Shown here piece by piece: positions 34,317-41,750 of a stretch of 64,000 bases of DNA (positions within the stretch are counted from its first letter, which is position 1; each line of letters starts with the position of its first letter). The DNA lies in assembly GCA_019357535.2 (NCBI GenBank), contig CP079955.1, positions 186,001 through 250,000 on the forward strand, written 5' to 3'. The notes below the pieces were generated by a model. That model saw only the letters and a program-made list of their open reading frames with translations, was not told the origin of the DNA and searched no databases. The stretch comes from Macrococcus sp. 19Msa1099. Its GTDB lineage: Bacteria > Bacillota > Bacilli > Staphylococcales > Staphylococcaceae. The position numbers were made by a program, and so were the translations under genes.

Positions 34317-35075
34317 CTATATTTTGATTTTTTTATATCGAACTTTGTTATTAATTAGCTTACCGTTTTTATATACTTTAGAATTGTAACTTGATTCATA
34401 TACAACTTGCTGATCTTTAAAAAGTTTTTCATCAGATAATACTTTAATTTCTTCAGCTTTTTTTAAATTTCTAGAAGAATAGTATGATTTTTTCCCCATA
34501 CTTTCTAATAACTCTTGTGACATACCTTTTTTCATATATTTTGCTACGTATCTACCAGCATTTGAAGCATCATCTAAGTCATGAATTTTATTAATTCTAA
34601 CACCACCATGTCCCCATATTTTTAATAATTTACTGTGAGGAACATAAGGAAAACTAAATAATATCAGATGCACATGCCATGCACCTCGTTTTTGTTTTTC
34701 TAAAACTGCCACATATTTTATTAATCTTTTTTTGGTGCCTAATACATGATAATTTAAGCGTGTTACAAATTTATCAAACATATTATTAAATAATAATCGG
34801 TCTCTTATATTTTCTTTAGTAGTAAGTGTTAAAAAACTAGTTTTATTATCAAAATTTACGTCTACCAAGCGAATAAGATCCCATTTAGCTTGTTCACGTG
34901 TTCTTGCTAATCTTTTTAACTTTAATTCTTTTTCATCTTTATCTAAGTCATCAAATTCTTTAACACGTTCTTTCTTTACACGATTAGTTATTTCAAAATC
35001 TGAAACAATAGGAAATTCATACTCGTAAACTTCAATATATGAATCTGTACGGATTATTTTTTGATTATATGTCAT
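34317..35075 (-). CDS. rep: HUH-type replication initiator/relaxase-like Rep
   Basis: 252 residues. Motif I is FLTLT (81-85), motif II is the HUH pair His134-Val-His136 in GAWHVHLILF, and motif III contains Tyr176/Tyr180 in RYVAKYMKK. This layout is that of single-strand-nicking rolling-circle initiators, which in mobile elements serve replication and sometimes mobilisation. ATG 35075 follows TTGGAGGG; the longer frame to 35147 runs into a hairpin and lacks a binding site. A long inverted repeat lies just upstream and may be its origin. Confidence 0.82.
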   Translation of the reverse strand: MTYNQKIIRTDSYIEVYEYEFPIVSDFEITNRVKKERVKEFDDLDKDEKELKLKRLARTREQAKWDLIRLVDVNFDNKTSFLTLTTKENIRDRLLFNNMFDKFVTRLNYHVLGTKKRLIKYVAVLEKQKRGAWHVHLILFSFPYVPHSKLLKIWGHGGVRINKIHDLDDASNAGRYVAKYMKKGMSQELLESMGKKSYYSSRNLKKAEEIKVLSDEKLFKDQQVVYESSYNSKVYKNGKLINNKVRYKKIKI

Positions 35076-35129
35076 AAAAATAACCCTCCAATTTTCTAGA
35101 AACGTTTGCCTATATAATAAATAAACTAG

Positions 35130-35146
35130 GAGGGCAAAGCCCTCCA
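35130..35146. repeat. Small inverted repeat upstream of rep
   Basis: GGAGGGC-AAA-GCCCTCC, a perfect 7-bp stem adjoining the long inverted repeat at 35147-35245. Possible control hairpin in the rep leader or part of the origin. Confidence 0.6.
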
Positions 35147-35245
35147 TACTTCTAAATCATGTTTACCTATGCAACGCTCCGCTAACACGCTTCCAGCTTG
35201 CCGGCTGGAGCCGTCAGTTTGCATAGGGTTACATGATAAGAAGTA
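35147..35245. repeat. Long imperfect inverted repeat, candidate dso/oriT
   Basis: Arms of about 28 bases (35147-35174 and 35219-35245) pair with few mismatches. They enclose a GC-rich core with a second stem TCCAGC/GCTGGA around TTGCCG (about 35192-35209). It lies between rep and the small upstream gene. HUH initiators usually nick such structures, so this is the best candidate for the double-strand origin or oriT. Functional assignment is inferred. Confidence 0.55.
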
Positions 35246-35246
35246 T

Positions 35247-35564
35247 TTATTTTGTTTTAGGTAATACATCAGTACAACTAAACCACAAATTTCCATTGAA
35301 TTGACCGATTTGAAGATCTCTTAATACAACTGGGGTAGTCTTGTTATTTTTTAAATCGTTAAAAGATAGGGTAGGGTTTAAGTTTTTTACTTTAACTTGT
35401 ATTTTTTCCAAAAAGAATGGACTATCATCATCTTGGATAGATATATCTAACTTATACGCGTCAAGTTCTCCAGTTTCATGATGAAGTGCTTCGGTGTAAC
35501 TTTTTACTGCGACAAAGTTATTACCTAATATTTCTGCATTTAAAAAGTCATTTAGTTTAATCAT
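35247..35564 (-). CDS. Small unknown protein upstream of rep
   Basis: 105 residues, no signal peptide or membrane helix. Its position between the FtsK-like gene and rep matches small accessory (DUF961-like) genes in Tn916-type elements, but no convincing motif was recognised. RBS AAAGAGG before the ATG. Confidence 0.6.
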   Translation of the reverse strand: MIKLNDFLNAEILGNNFVAVKSYTEALHHETGELDAYKLDISIQDDDSPFFLEKIQVKVKNLNPTLSFNDLKNNKTTPVVLRDLQIGQFNGNLWFSCTDVLPKTK

Positions 35565-35598
35565 AATATTCCTCTTTTCTTAGTCAATTTGTATTTTT

Positions 35599-35697
35599 CA
35601 GCTTTTCAAGCTGACTGCCCTTGTCACTCGGCAGACTCCGTGAAGATCTACTTTTTTATTCATTCGATAAACCGTTGAATGAATAAAAAGAGTAGAT
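35599..35697. repeat. Cluster of three hairpins between the FtsK-like gene and the small gene
   Basis: CAGCTT/AAGCTG (35599-35613), CTGCC/GGCAG (35615-35634) and a 20-bp near-perfect stem (35646-35665 with 35677-35697) with loop GATAAACCGTT. The last abuts the stop of the FtsK-like gene and could act as a terminator on either strand. The group could also be a single-strand origin or oriT. Confidence 0.5.
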
Positions 35698-37026
35698 TTA
35701 ATTGTTTTGTACCTCTGGAATATATTTCTTCAATTCCTCTATAAAATCATATTGCGTTGTATCAATATATGGGCTTTCATAATATTGTGCTTGTTCTTTG
35801 CCACTGCCATGTAAATATAGGAGTCCAGCACCTTTTACCTCAATAGGGATGGAAACATCTGGAGTAGCAGAACCAAACATCATACGCAATCCTTCTGAAC
35901 TGTTAAAACCAAGTGAAACTCTTAGCGAAAAATTATCTCGTAATTCTGTACTTAGATTATTAGCATTGATTTGTTGTCCAGCTATAAGAATGAAACATCC
36001 AGCTTGGCGACCTAATAAAATGATTTGCTTGATTCCGTCCATAACTTCGCTGATAAGCTCTTTAGATTTTTTATCAGTACCATAAGCTTGAAATGCTCCG
36101 ATTTCGTCAAATAATATCCATACTGGTTTAAATCCATGGGTTTCAAAATTAGCACCATATATAAAGTTTTCATTCATGTAGTCATATCTACTTTTCATTT
36201 CATCTACTGCTAGTCTTATAACACGAGCAATATTATTTGGAGTGGTTGCTACATATTTTTCGCCGAGATAGTTTGATAAAGATCCAAGGTCACTGTTCTT
36301 ACAATCACATAAGAAAATAGTAGATTTTTGCTTTAAGAACTCGATTAACAAGAAACTCATAAACATGCTCTTACCACTACCAGTGCCACCCGAAATTAGT
36401 ATGTGAGGTGATTTAGTGGGATTATATGTCACACCATAACCAAGATTGATATCATTAGAGTTATTGTATGAAGTATCTTGAGTAGGTATGTTTAATCTTT
36501 GTGGCTTATTAATTCTAAAGTGATATTCAGTTGCATTATGACGTATTATTTTTTCGTATATTGGTAAATCTAATAAACCTTGTAATTGAATGTCTAAATT
36601 TAGTATTTTGTTATCAAAATAATTTCCTGACATTAAAGCGTAAATAACTATTTCATCATTTGTAATAGAATAAGAAAATCTTGATGAAGTAATAATCCCA
36701 TTAGCATCCTCATTAAATAACTTATTGTTTATAATGAACTCTAATAATTCATGATGCATAAAATACTTGTCATTATACTTATCTTTGATAGAACTAATAA
36801 ATTTAAATTGTTTTACAAATAAAATAATTCCTATAATCCATATTGCAAAAGTAAATATAGCTTTATCTACCATAAATGAAAAAATAAATATGCCAAGAAT
36901 GAGATATAGAATTATTAACCTAAGGTATTTGATAAATTTAGGTAGAGATAAAAATATGAGATCATTTTCATACATACTGATTATTGGCAATTCATCTTTT
37001 TTAAAAAAATAAATTAATTTATTCAT
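35698..37026 (-). CDS. FtsK/SpoIIIE (TcpA)-like DNA translocase
   Basis: 442 residues. Two N-terminal membrane helices (about 34-51 and 55-72), then a motor domain with Walker A ISGGTGSGKS (211-220) and Walker B PVWILFDEIG (301-310). The length and layout match coupling-protein-like ATPases (Tn916 Orf21/TcpA) of Gram-positive ICEs and IMEs, which bring the Rep/relaxase-DNA complex to a transfer channel. No lone-channel or VirB-like genes are present. Confidence 0.85.
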   Translation of the reverse strand: MNKLIYFFKKDELPIISMYENDLIFLSLPKFIKYLRLIILYLILGIFIFSFMVDKAIFTFAIWIIGIILFVKQFKFISSIKDKYNDKYFMHHELLEFIINNKLFNEDANGIITSSRFSYSITNDEIVIYALMSGNYFDNKILNLDIQLQGLLDLPIYEKIIRHNATEYHFRINKPQRLNIPTQDTSYNNSNDINLGYGVTYNPTKSPHILISGGTGSGKSMFMSFLLIEFLKQKSTIFLCDCKNSDLGSLSNYLGEKYVATTPNNIARVIRLAVDEMKSRYDYMNENFIYGANFETHGFKPVWILFDEIGAFQAYGTDKKSKELISEVMDGIKQIILLGRQAGCFILIAGQQINANNLSTELRDNFSLRVSLGFNSSEGLRMMFGSATPDVSIPIEVKGAGLLYLHGSGKEQAQYYESPYIDTTQYDFIEELKKYIPEVQNN

Positions 37027-37031
37027 AGTGA

Positions 37032-37214
37032 TTACCTAGTAAATCGATTTTTAATTTTTATTAATTCGATTTTAAAGAAGTAATATAAAGTCACTATTAA
37101 TGAAATTGATGTAACAGTATAGATAAATATATTATTTGTAATAACTGATGCTGATACATAGCAGAGTAGTGTAGTAATTACTAATGAAATCCAAAATTTA
37201 ATATTTATATTCAT
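37032..37214 (-). CDS. Small two-helix membrane protein
   Basis: 60 residues with two hydrophobic helices (about 7-25 and 29-47) and a basic C-terminus. It starts behind AAAGAGGA and ends five bases before the FtsK-like gene, so the two are probably coupled. It may help anchor the translocase; function unknown. Confidence 0.6.
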   Translation of the reverse strand: MNINIKFWISLVITTLLCYVSASVITNNIFIYTVTSISLIVTLYYFFKIELIKIKNRFTR

Positions 37215-37298
37215 AATATTTTATCCTCTTTAGTTTTTATTTTATTGCCTGACTTGTGATGGGGAACCTCTAACAGTGATCAAATTAAATTACCTATC

Positions 37299-38015
37299 CT
37301 ATACTTCAAACTCTACTAATAGAGCTTTATGATCACTTATGTTATTCGATAATGGATCTGATTTTTCATATTTTAAATTTTTTGTAACAAAAATATGATC
37401 TAACTTTTGATTATTCCAAGTAGGAATATCATTTGTTGCTGAATCAAGATGATTCTCTAAAATATCTAAATTGTGAGAGAGAACTGTTTCATTCCCAATT
37501 TTAGATTCGTTGAAATCACCTGCTAAAATTAAATAGTCATACTTACGGAAATTTTTCCCTAGCCTTAGTGTTAGATCCCACATATTAATTTTGTCTTGTC
37601 TATTATCTTGATTTTGGCTTTGATAGAGAGGAAAGTGTAAGGAAAAGATACACATTTTTTTACCATTTATCTCAAAAATTGCACCAGTTTGTCTATTAAC
37701 GAAAGAATGTACGTAATATGCTGGCATCATTTTTTTATAATTCACTTTTTCTTTTAAATAAAGTATGCGTGTATTAATAGGTTTGATACCATCTTTTAAG
37801 GGTTCTACAACTGCATATCCATATTGATTTAATTTATTTAACAATTCCAAACCATCAATATCACCAGTTATAGATTTTTCACCAAATTCTTGTAAGGTAA
37901 CAAAAGTTGGATGATTATTTATGATGAATTCTGCCACATCTTCTGTAGTACGTTTAATATTTGATTCAGGGTTGTAAAAGTTTAAGTTTAAACTCATTAA
38001 GCTATATTTGGTCAT
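37299..38015 (-). CDS. Endonuclease/exonuclease/phosphatase-fold protein
   Basis: 238 residues with the full EEP active-site set: LQEF (Glu43), SLHFPL, GDFNES (Asp167, Asn169), KLDHIF (Asp206, His207) and SDHKALLVEFE (Asp228, His229). The family includes Mg-dependent nucleases and phosphodiesterases. No signal peptide, so probably cytoplasmic. RBS AAAGGAG. An unusual cargo for such an element; it might act in DNA processing or in conflict with other elements. Confidence 0.8.
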   Translation of the reverse strand: MTKYSLMSLNLNFYNPESNIKRTTEDVAEFIINNHPTFVTLQEFGEKSITGDIDGLELLNKLNQYGYAVVEPLKDGIKPINTRILYLKEKVNYKKMMPAYYVHSFVNRQTGAIFEINGKKMCIFSLHFPLYQSQNQDNRQDKINMWDLTLRLGKNFRKYDYLILAGDFNESKIGNETVLSHNLDILENHLDSATNDIPTWNNQKLDHIFVTKNLKYEKSDPLSNNISDHKALLVEFEV

Positions 38016-38057
38016 ATCCTTTTCTCCTTTGTTATAATGGGGAATTCCTATCTATAT

Positions 38058-38231
38058 TTATACTCTGTTTGCAAAATAGCAGTAGTACGAACCACGCACT
38101 GGAACTCTGTGTTTATAAATTACTTTGTCCAAGGTTTCTTTAGGTGTTAATCCATTAGGAAGTAGCTTGTTGTAGAAATCATTTCTATCACTAACATATG
38201 GTTTTAAAGATTGAATAATTGTGTTTATCAT
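38058..38231 (-). CDS. Small unknown protein
   Basis: 57 residues; no motif recognised. ATG 38231 follows a strong AAGGAGGTG. The 21-bp palindrome at 38262-38282 lies just upstream, so it may head a regulated unit including the EEP-fold gene 42 bases downstream. Confidence 0.5.
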   Translation of the reverse strand: MINTIIQSLKPYVSDRNDFYNKLLPNGLTPKETLDKVIYKHRVPVRGSYYCYFANRV

Positions 38232-38261
38232 AGTAATCACCTCCTTTTATATGTTGTTTTT

Positions 38262-38282
38262 TTGTCGTTCTTAATGCGACAA
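38262..38282. promoter_or_regulatory. Palindromic operator-like site 1
   Basis: TTGTCG-N9-CGACAA, the same half-sites and spacing as at 38820-38840. Lies 31 bases upstream of the 57-residue gene start. Candidate operator of an element-encoded or host regulator. Confidence 0.55.
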
Positions 38283-38305
38283 TCTATTTAAAAAATATTG
38301 AGAGT

Positions 38306-38803
38306 TTAACTCTCAATATGAAAAATATATTTATAATAAGCAAAAACAACAATGCTTATTACATATGATAATCTTACAACTCTAATCATGGATTCTTTCA
38401 TAAAGTCTTTTTGATATTGATTTAATCCAGAAATTACATCTTTTTCTAAATATAATTTAGGTGTGAGTGATCCAACTTCAATATTTTTATCAATTCTAAA
38501 AGCATTCATTTCATTTTCTATTTTTATCCATTCATCTAATGAAAAGTTTTTAGAGTATTTAAATGCTCCTTCTATGACACTGGAAGACGAAACCTTTAAA
38601 ATAGTAGTAATTGAAATAGCATCAATAGTTTTTGGATCAAATCCTTTTAGTTCATTATTTATAAAAGATTTTATGCTTTTTTCAATTAATGGCATTTCGC
38701 TTTCGGATATGGATTTTTGTAATGATTCTTGAAGTTGGGTTTGAATAGATTCTATAAAATATTTTGCTTCATAAGATAATCTAATATTTAAATAATCTCT
38801 CAT
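38306..38803 (-). CDS. Tail-anchored unknown protein
   Basis: 165 residues, largely helical and charged, with one hydrophobic C-terminal helix (about 144-161) suggesting tail anchoring. First gene of the minus-strand block. RBS AGGAAGG. Preceded by a good promoter (38852-38880) overlapped downstream by a 21-bp palindrome. No family recognised. Confidence 0.6.
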   Translation of the reverse strand: MRDYLNIRLSYEAKYFIESIQTQLQESLQKSISESEMPLIEKSIKSFINNELKGFDPKTIDAISITTILKVSSSSVIEGAFKYSKNFSLDEWIKIENEMNAFRIDKNIEVGSLTPKLYLEKDVISGLNQYQKDFMKESMIRVVRLSYVISIVVFAYYKYIFHIES

Positions 38804-38819
38804 AATTAAATCCTTCCTG

Positions 38820-38840
38820 TTGTCGTTTTGAGTACGACAA
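38820..38840. promoter_or_regulatory. Palindromic operator-like site 2
   Basis: TTGTCG-N9-CGACAA located between the promoter and start codon of the 165-residue gene, near the expected transcription start. Repeats the site at 38262-38282. Confidence 0.55.
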
Positions 38841-38851
38841 TTTATATTAGT

Positions 38852-38880
38852 AATATATCACATTGATTTTAATGAAACAA
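38852..38880 (-). promoter_or_regulatory. Promoter of the element's minus-strand gene block
   Basis: On the minus strand TTGTTT (38880-38875), a 17-base spacer, and TATATT (38857-38852), just upstream of operator-like site 2. Confidence 0.6.
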
Positions 38881-39015
38881 GTATTTTGTGTGAAATGGTG
38901 TAAATAATATGAATTAACATCCATTTATATCATTTTATATCACTGAGAAAATATAAACATTATTCATAAATCTGCATTTCGTATGATATGATTTTGTTAA
39001 ATTTTTAGAGGTTAT

Positions 39016-39029
39016 TTCTCAAAACGTTA
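39016..39029 (+). other. attR core
   Basis: TTCTCAAAACGTTA, identical to the end of rpsI; the next bases (ATAT against GTAT) continue the match with one change. Confidence 0.88.
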
Positions 39030-39121
39030 ATATTGCCAGAGCTGTTGCGAACTTGTTCGCTTACAGATTTGGTACGCAAATTGCGTCAGCAATTTGTGTT
39101 CAATTGAATCAACGTTTAAAA
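39030..39121 (+). other. Hairpin-rich original downstream region of rpsI
   Basis: No gene. Contains GCGAAC-TT-GTTCGC (39048-39061) and an 11-bp stem CAAATTGC-GTCA-GCAATTTG with flanks (39074-39099). Before insertion this lay directly after rpsI. Confidence 0.55.
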
Positions 39122-39153
39122 CACTTTCCAACATAAGTTGGGAAGTGCTTTTT
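39122..39153 (+). terminator. Displaced rplM-rpsI terminator
   Basis: An 11-bp stem (39122-39132 with 39137-39147, one G-T pair), loop ATAA, then a T run. It lies about 90 bases beyond attR and is probably the ancestral terminator of the rpsI transcript. Confidence 0.75.
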
Positions 39154-39281
39154 TATTTCAATATAAATTTAGCGTTACCATTGAATAAACAATAAAATAA
39201 TCTAATCTATTAAGAGATAAGTAAAGAAGATGCATAGTTAAGAGACTGACAATATTGAAGATGAAAATATCGGTTTCTTAT

Positions 39282-39659
39282 TTAATATTTAAAACTTTTT
39301 TGATGATGATTAACGAGTAAATGGGGATATTTATTTTTAATTAACTTATAGACAGCTTTATCGAATGATTCATCACGATTACCTTCACTTGAATCGATTG
39401 TAATAAATTCAAAAAGTTGAGTAGATCCTTTCTCTACAACAAGATGGTGTGCAAGTCTTTCGATATCTGAAATTAAGTCTTCATTTTTAAAAAATGCCTT
39501 TTCAAGTATATCAGTAATCGTTAATATATATATCATATCTTCTTCCCAAATAAAGACTTCAAGCGACGTATTGTCGTATGCAGGTTCTGGATATATTGAT
39601 CCTGGGAACATATACCAATGCTCAAGGTTAGGTAATCTTAAGTTTCTAGTTAATGTCAT
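39282..39659 (-). CDS. Unknown protein outside attR
   Basis: 125 residues, acidic, soluble; no motif recognised. AAGGAGATTCC precedes the ATG. Divergent from the next gene with a gap of about 55 bases. Confidence 0.6.
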   Translation of the reverse strand: MTLTRNLRLPNLEHWYMFPGSIYPEPAYDNTSLEVFIWEEDMIYILTITDILEKAFFKNEDLISDIERLAHHLVVEKGSTQLFEFITIDSSEGNRDESFDKAVYKLIKNKYPHLLVNHHQKSFKY

Positions 39660-39714
39660 TGGAATCTCCTTGTGGTAGTCGTTAATGGTAATTATATATG
39701 AAAGAGGTGAAAAT

Positions 39715-40206
39715 ATGAACTTATCTTATAATCCTGAAGGTTTAAGACCGTACTTTCAAGTTGATGATAGTAAAAGAATTAGGTTCTTGATTGAAAGCTT
39801 ATCTATCTTAGAACTTAAAGATATCATATCTCGTAGTTTCAAAAATCATTCTACAGTGCAATGTAAGGTTTTGATTGGGTATCGTTATAAAGGGATTCGT
39901 CGGAAGGAGAAAACAAATATCGGTAAGTTCTTTACCATAAATAACTGGTATGAAGAACAATTAATAGGTGAGGATGGCACTGCATATACATTTGCAAATA
40001 TTAAGAGTATTGATGTTGATGAATTAGTAAGGTACTGCGTTAAATTAAAGAATGGCTTTAGAAGTGCATATATATTCTTTTATAAAGAAGATAAAACGTT
40101 ATATGTTAATAACGATGTATTTGATATTGTGTCTAGTGATGAAAAATTTATAAATCATATAAAAAGAAATTATATTAATAAGTATGATCGTTTGCATGAG
40201 AAATAG
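39715..40206 (+). CDS. Unknown protein
   Basis: 163 residues, rich in Lys, Tyr and Phe, no signal peptide and no recognised motif. ATG 39715 follows GAAAGAGGTG; the frame extends further upstream without a binding site. Confidence 0.6.
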   Translation: MNLSYNPEGLRPYFQVDDSKRIRFLIESLSILELKDIISRSFKNHSTVQCKVLIGYRYKGIRRKEKTNIGKFFTINNWYEEQLIGEDGTAYTFANIKSIDVDELVRYCVKLKNGFRSAYIFFYKEDKTLYVNNDVFDIVSSDEKFINHIKRNYINKYDRLHEK

Positions 40207-40331
40207 AAGTCTATTTATTTCAAGTTGAGATGACGTTATGACTTTAGGTGTTATTATCAAGAAAGTAATGTTAACTGAATATCAATAATCATGGGTAAAA
40301 TGAGTTAGTAAAGTTAAAGAAGGAATGTAAG

Positions 40332-40394
40332 GTGTTACTTCTCTTAGTCCTGACAGTATTTAGCATATTGGCGGTTTATGAATTTAAGGATTGA
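40332..40394 (+). CDS. Possible 20-residue hydrophobic peptide
   Basis: From GTG: MLLLLVLTVFSILAVYEFKD, a single hydrophobic helix with a charged tail, preceded by AAGAAGG. It sits in a 354-base gap (40207-40560) with no other gene. It resembles type I toxin or regulatory peptides in shape only; it may be chance. Confidence 0.25.
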   Translation: MLLLLVLTVFSILAVYEFKD

Positions 40395-40566
40395 TAATAA
40401 AGCCTATTATTGATGTCGAGATTAGTGCCAGAGGCTTGAAGATAGAACTAATTATACAGTTGCGAAAGAAGCATTCGTGAGATCGATTATTAATATTAGA
40501 TAATGTTTTGCCAGTAATGCGTTAAGATATCATTGCTTGTAATTAAATGAGAGAGGTGCGGTGTAT

Positions 40567-41052
40567 ATGAAGGTGGATATTGATGGTTTCAAGAATGAGG
40601 ATGCCAAGGAGATAGTAGCACTTATTCATCGTGCCATGTTTGAGACGAATATCACAGATTACTCAAAAGAGGATTTAATTGAAGATGCAAAAGCGATTAC
40701 TGAGGTTTCCATCACGGAGCGTGCATCATGGACACACTTTTATGTATTTAGAGCCGATGATAAGATTGTCGGTACTGGTGCAATTGGTCCATATTGGGGT
40801 AGCGAAATAGAAAGCAGTTTTTTTACGATTTTTGTGTTGCCTGAATATCAGGGACAGGGTATAGGACATCTTATTATACACACACTAGAGAGCGATGAAT
40901 ACTACAAGCGTGCTCATCGTATAGAAATTCCTGCTTCCATAACAGCTTTTCCTTTTTATGAGCGTTACGGTTATGTATGTAAATGTGATAATAAGCAACC
41001 CGACGATGAGGGGATTGTTAGAATGGAGAAATATAGAAGTGGTAATGTATAG
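40567..41052 (+). CDS. GNAT family N-acetyltransferase
   Basis: 161 residues with the acetyl-CoA loop LPEYQGQGIGHLII and FPFYERYGY. Substrate unknown. ATG 40567 is preferred over the GTG at 40561, which is too near the GAGAGGTG binding site. Confidence 0.8.
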   Translation: MKVDIDGFKNEDAKEIVALIHRAMFETNITDYSKEDLIEDAKAITEVSITERASWTHFYVFRADDKIVGTGAIGPYWGSEIESSFFTIFVLPEYQGQGIGHLIIHTLESDEYYKRAHRIEIPASITAFPFYERYGYVCKCDNKQPDDEGIVRMEKYRSGNV

Positions 41053-41282
41053 ATCTTGAGGTGGGTACTACTTTGTATAGTATTATAATGTCCTCTATAT
41101 TTATTGCTTAAAAGAGTGGGGACTTAGATTGTTTAATAATGATTTTAGTTATATAGGGGTTTTATAGATGGTTAGCTATCGAGTGTTAATAGAGCCGTGA
41201 TAGTTATTATGAGACATATAAATGTTTTTAAACGTGAATAATTGGATATAGTAATAATAATAACTTAAAGGAGAGGTTTAGT

Positions 41283-41633
41283 ATGTTTAACTATATGAAC
41301 AACTTGTATATTGCCAAGGAAATGTATAATGCAGGTAAAGGGAAACTTCAAGGGAACGAAGATTTAGCTAAATTATTTGATGAGTTCGGTTATTCGGAAG
41401 AAATGATGAAAGTTGTCGGTGGTGTTGAGACAGCCGGTGCAGCGTTACTTGCGCTATCTATCTTCAGCAAGAAGTTTAATCAGGCGGGGGCATTACTTGT
41501 AGAAGGTGTAATGCTTGGTGCAATCTATTCCCATCTAAAGGCGGGACATGGTTATGATGCAACAAAGAATGCACGTAACATTCTAGCTTTAAATACAACT
41601 TCATTGCTTACAAGCTTCAAAAAAGATAAATAA
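41283..41633 (+). CDS. DoxX-like small membrane protein
   Basis: 116 residues; the pattern of a loop ending in GGVETAGAALLAL and a later GAIYSHL matches DoxX-like membrane proteins of four helices. Function uncertain; the family is linked to redox and detoxification in some bacteria. RBS AAAGGAGAGG. Confidence 0.7.
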   Translation: MFNYMNNLYIAKEMYNAGKGKLQGNEDLAKLFDEFGYSEEMMKVVGGVETAGAALLALSIFSKKFNQAGALLVEGVMLGAIYSHLKAGHGYDATKNARNILALNTTSLLTSFKKDK

Positions 41634-41643
41634 GCTTCAACTG

Positions 41644-41676
41644 ACACCTCCTGAATCATTCAGGAGGTGTTTCTTT
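41644..41676 (+). terminator. Terminator after the DoxX-like gene
   Basis: A perfect 12-bp stem (ACACCTCCTGAA), loop TCA, then TTCTTTAT. Confidence 0.9.
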
Positions 41677-41750
41677 ATGATTAATATGGTGCATTGAGGG
41701 AAAATACAAAGTATGAAATGTTTTAAATTTGAAGTGAAGGAGTAAATGAT

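Larger units (their letters stand above)
28468..39029. mobile_element. Integrated mobilizable element/genomic island in the 3' end of rpsI
   Basis: About 10.5 kb of AT-rich DNA between direct repeats TTCTCAAAACGTTA (28468-28481 and 39016-39029). It carries a tyrosine integrase (broken by an IS), excisionase, HUH Rep, FtsK/TcpA-like translocase, small unknown proteins, an EEP-fold protein, and a membrane + DGQHR cassette at the attL end. The 3' end of rpsI is a known site for Macrococcus islands such as those carrying mecD; no resistance gene is present here. No type IV secretion genes are seen, so transfer would need a helper. The boundaries are direct; the class (IME or island) is inferred. 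Confidence 0.88.

Noticed and set aside
28468-39029. Resistance cargo such as mecD, as in related rpsI islands
   Set aside because: No penicillin-binding protein, beta-lactamase or regulator genes are encoded in the island.
40088-40102. A further AAAACGTTA match that might be a second att site
   Set aside because: Only nine bases match and it lies inside a coding gene; expected by chance in AT-rich DNA.
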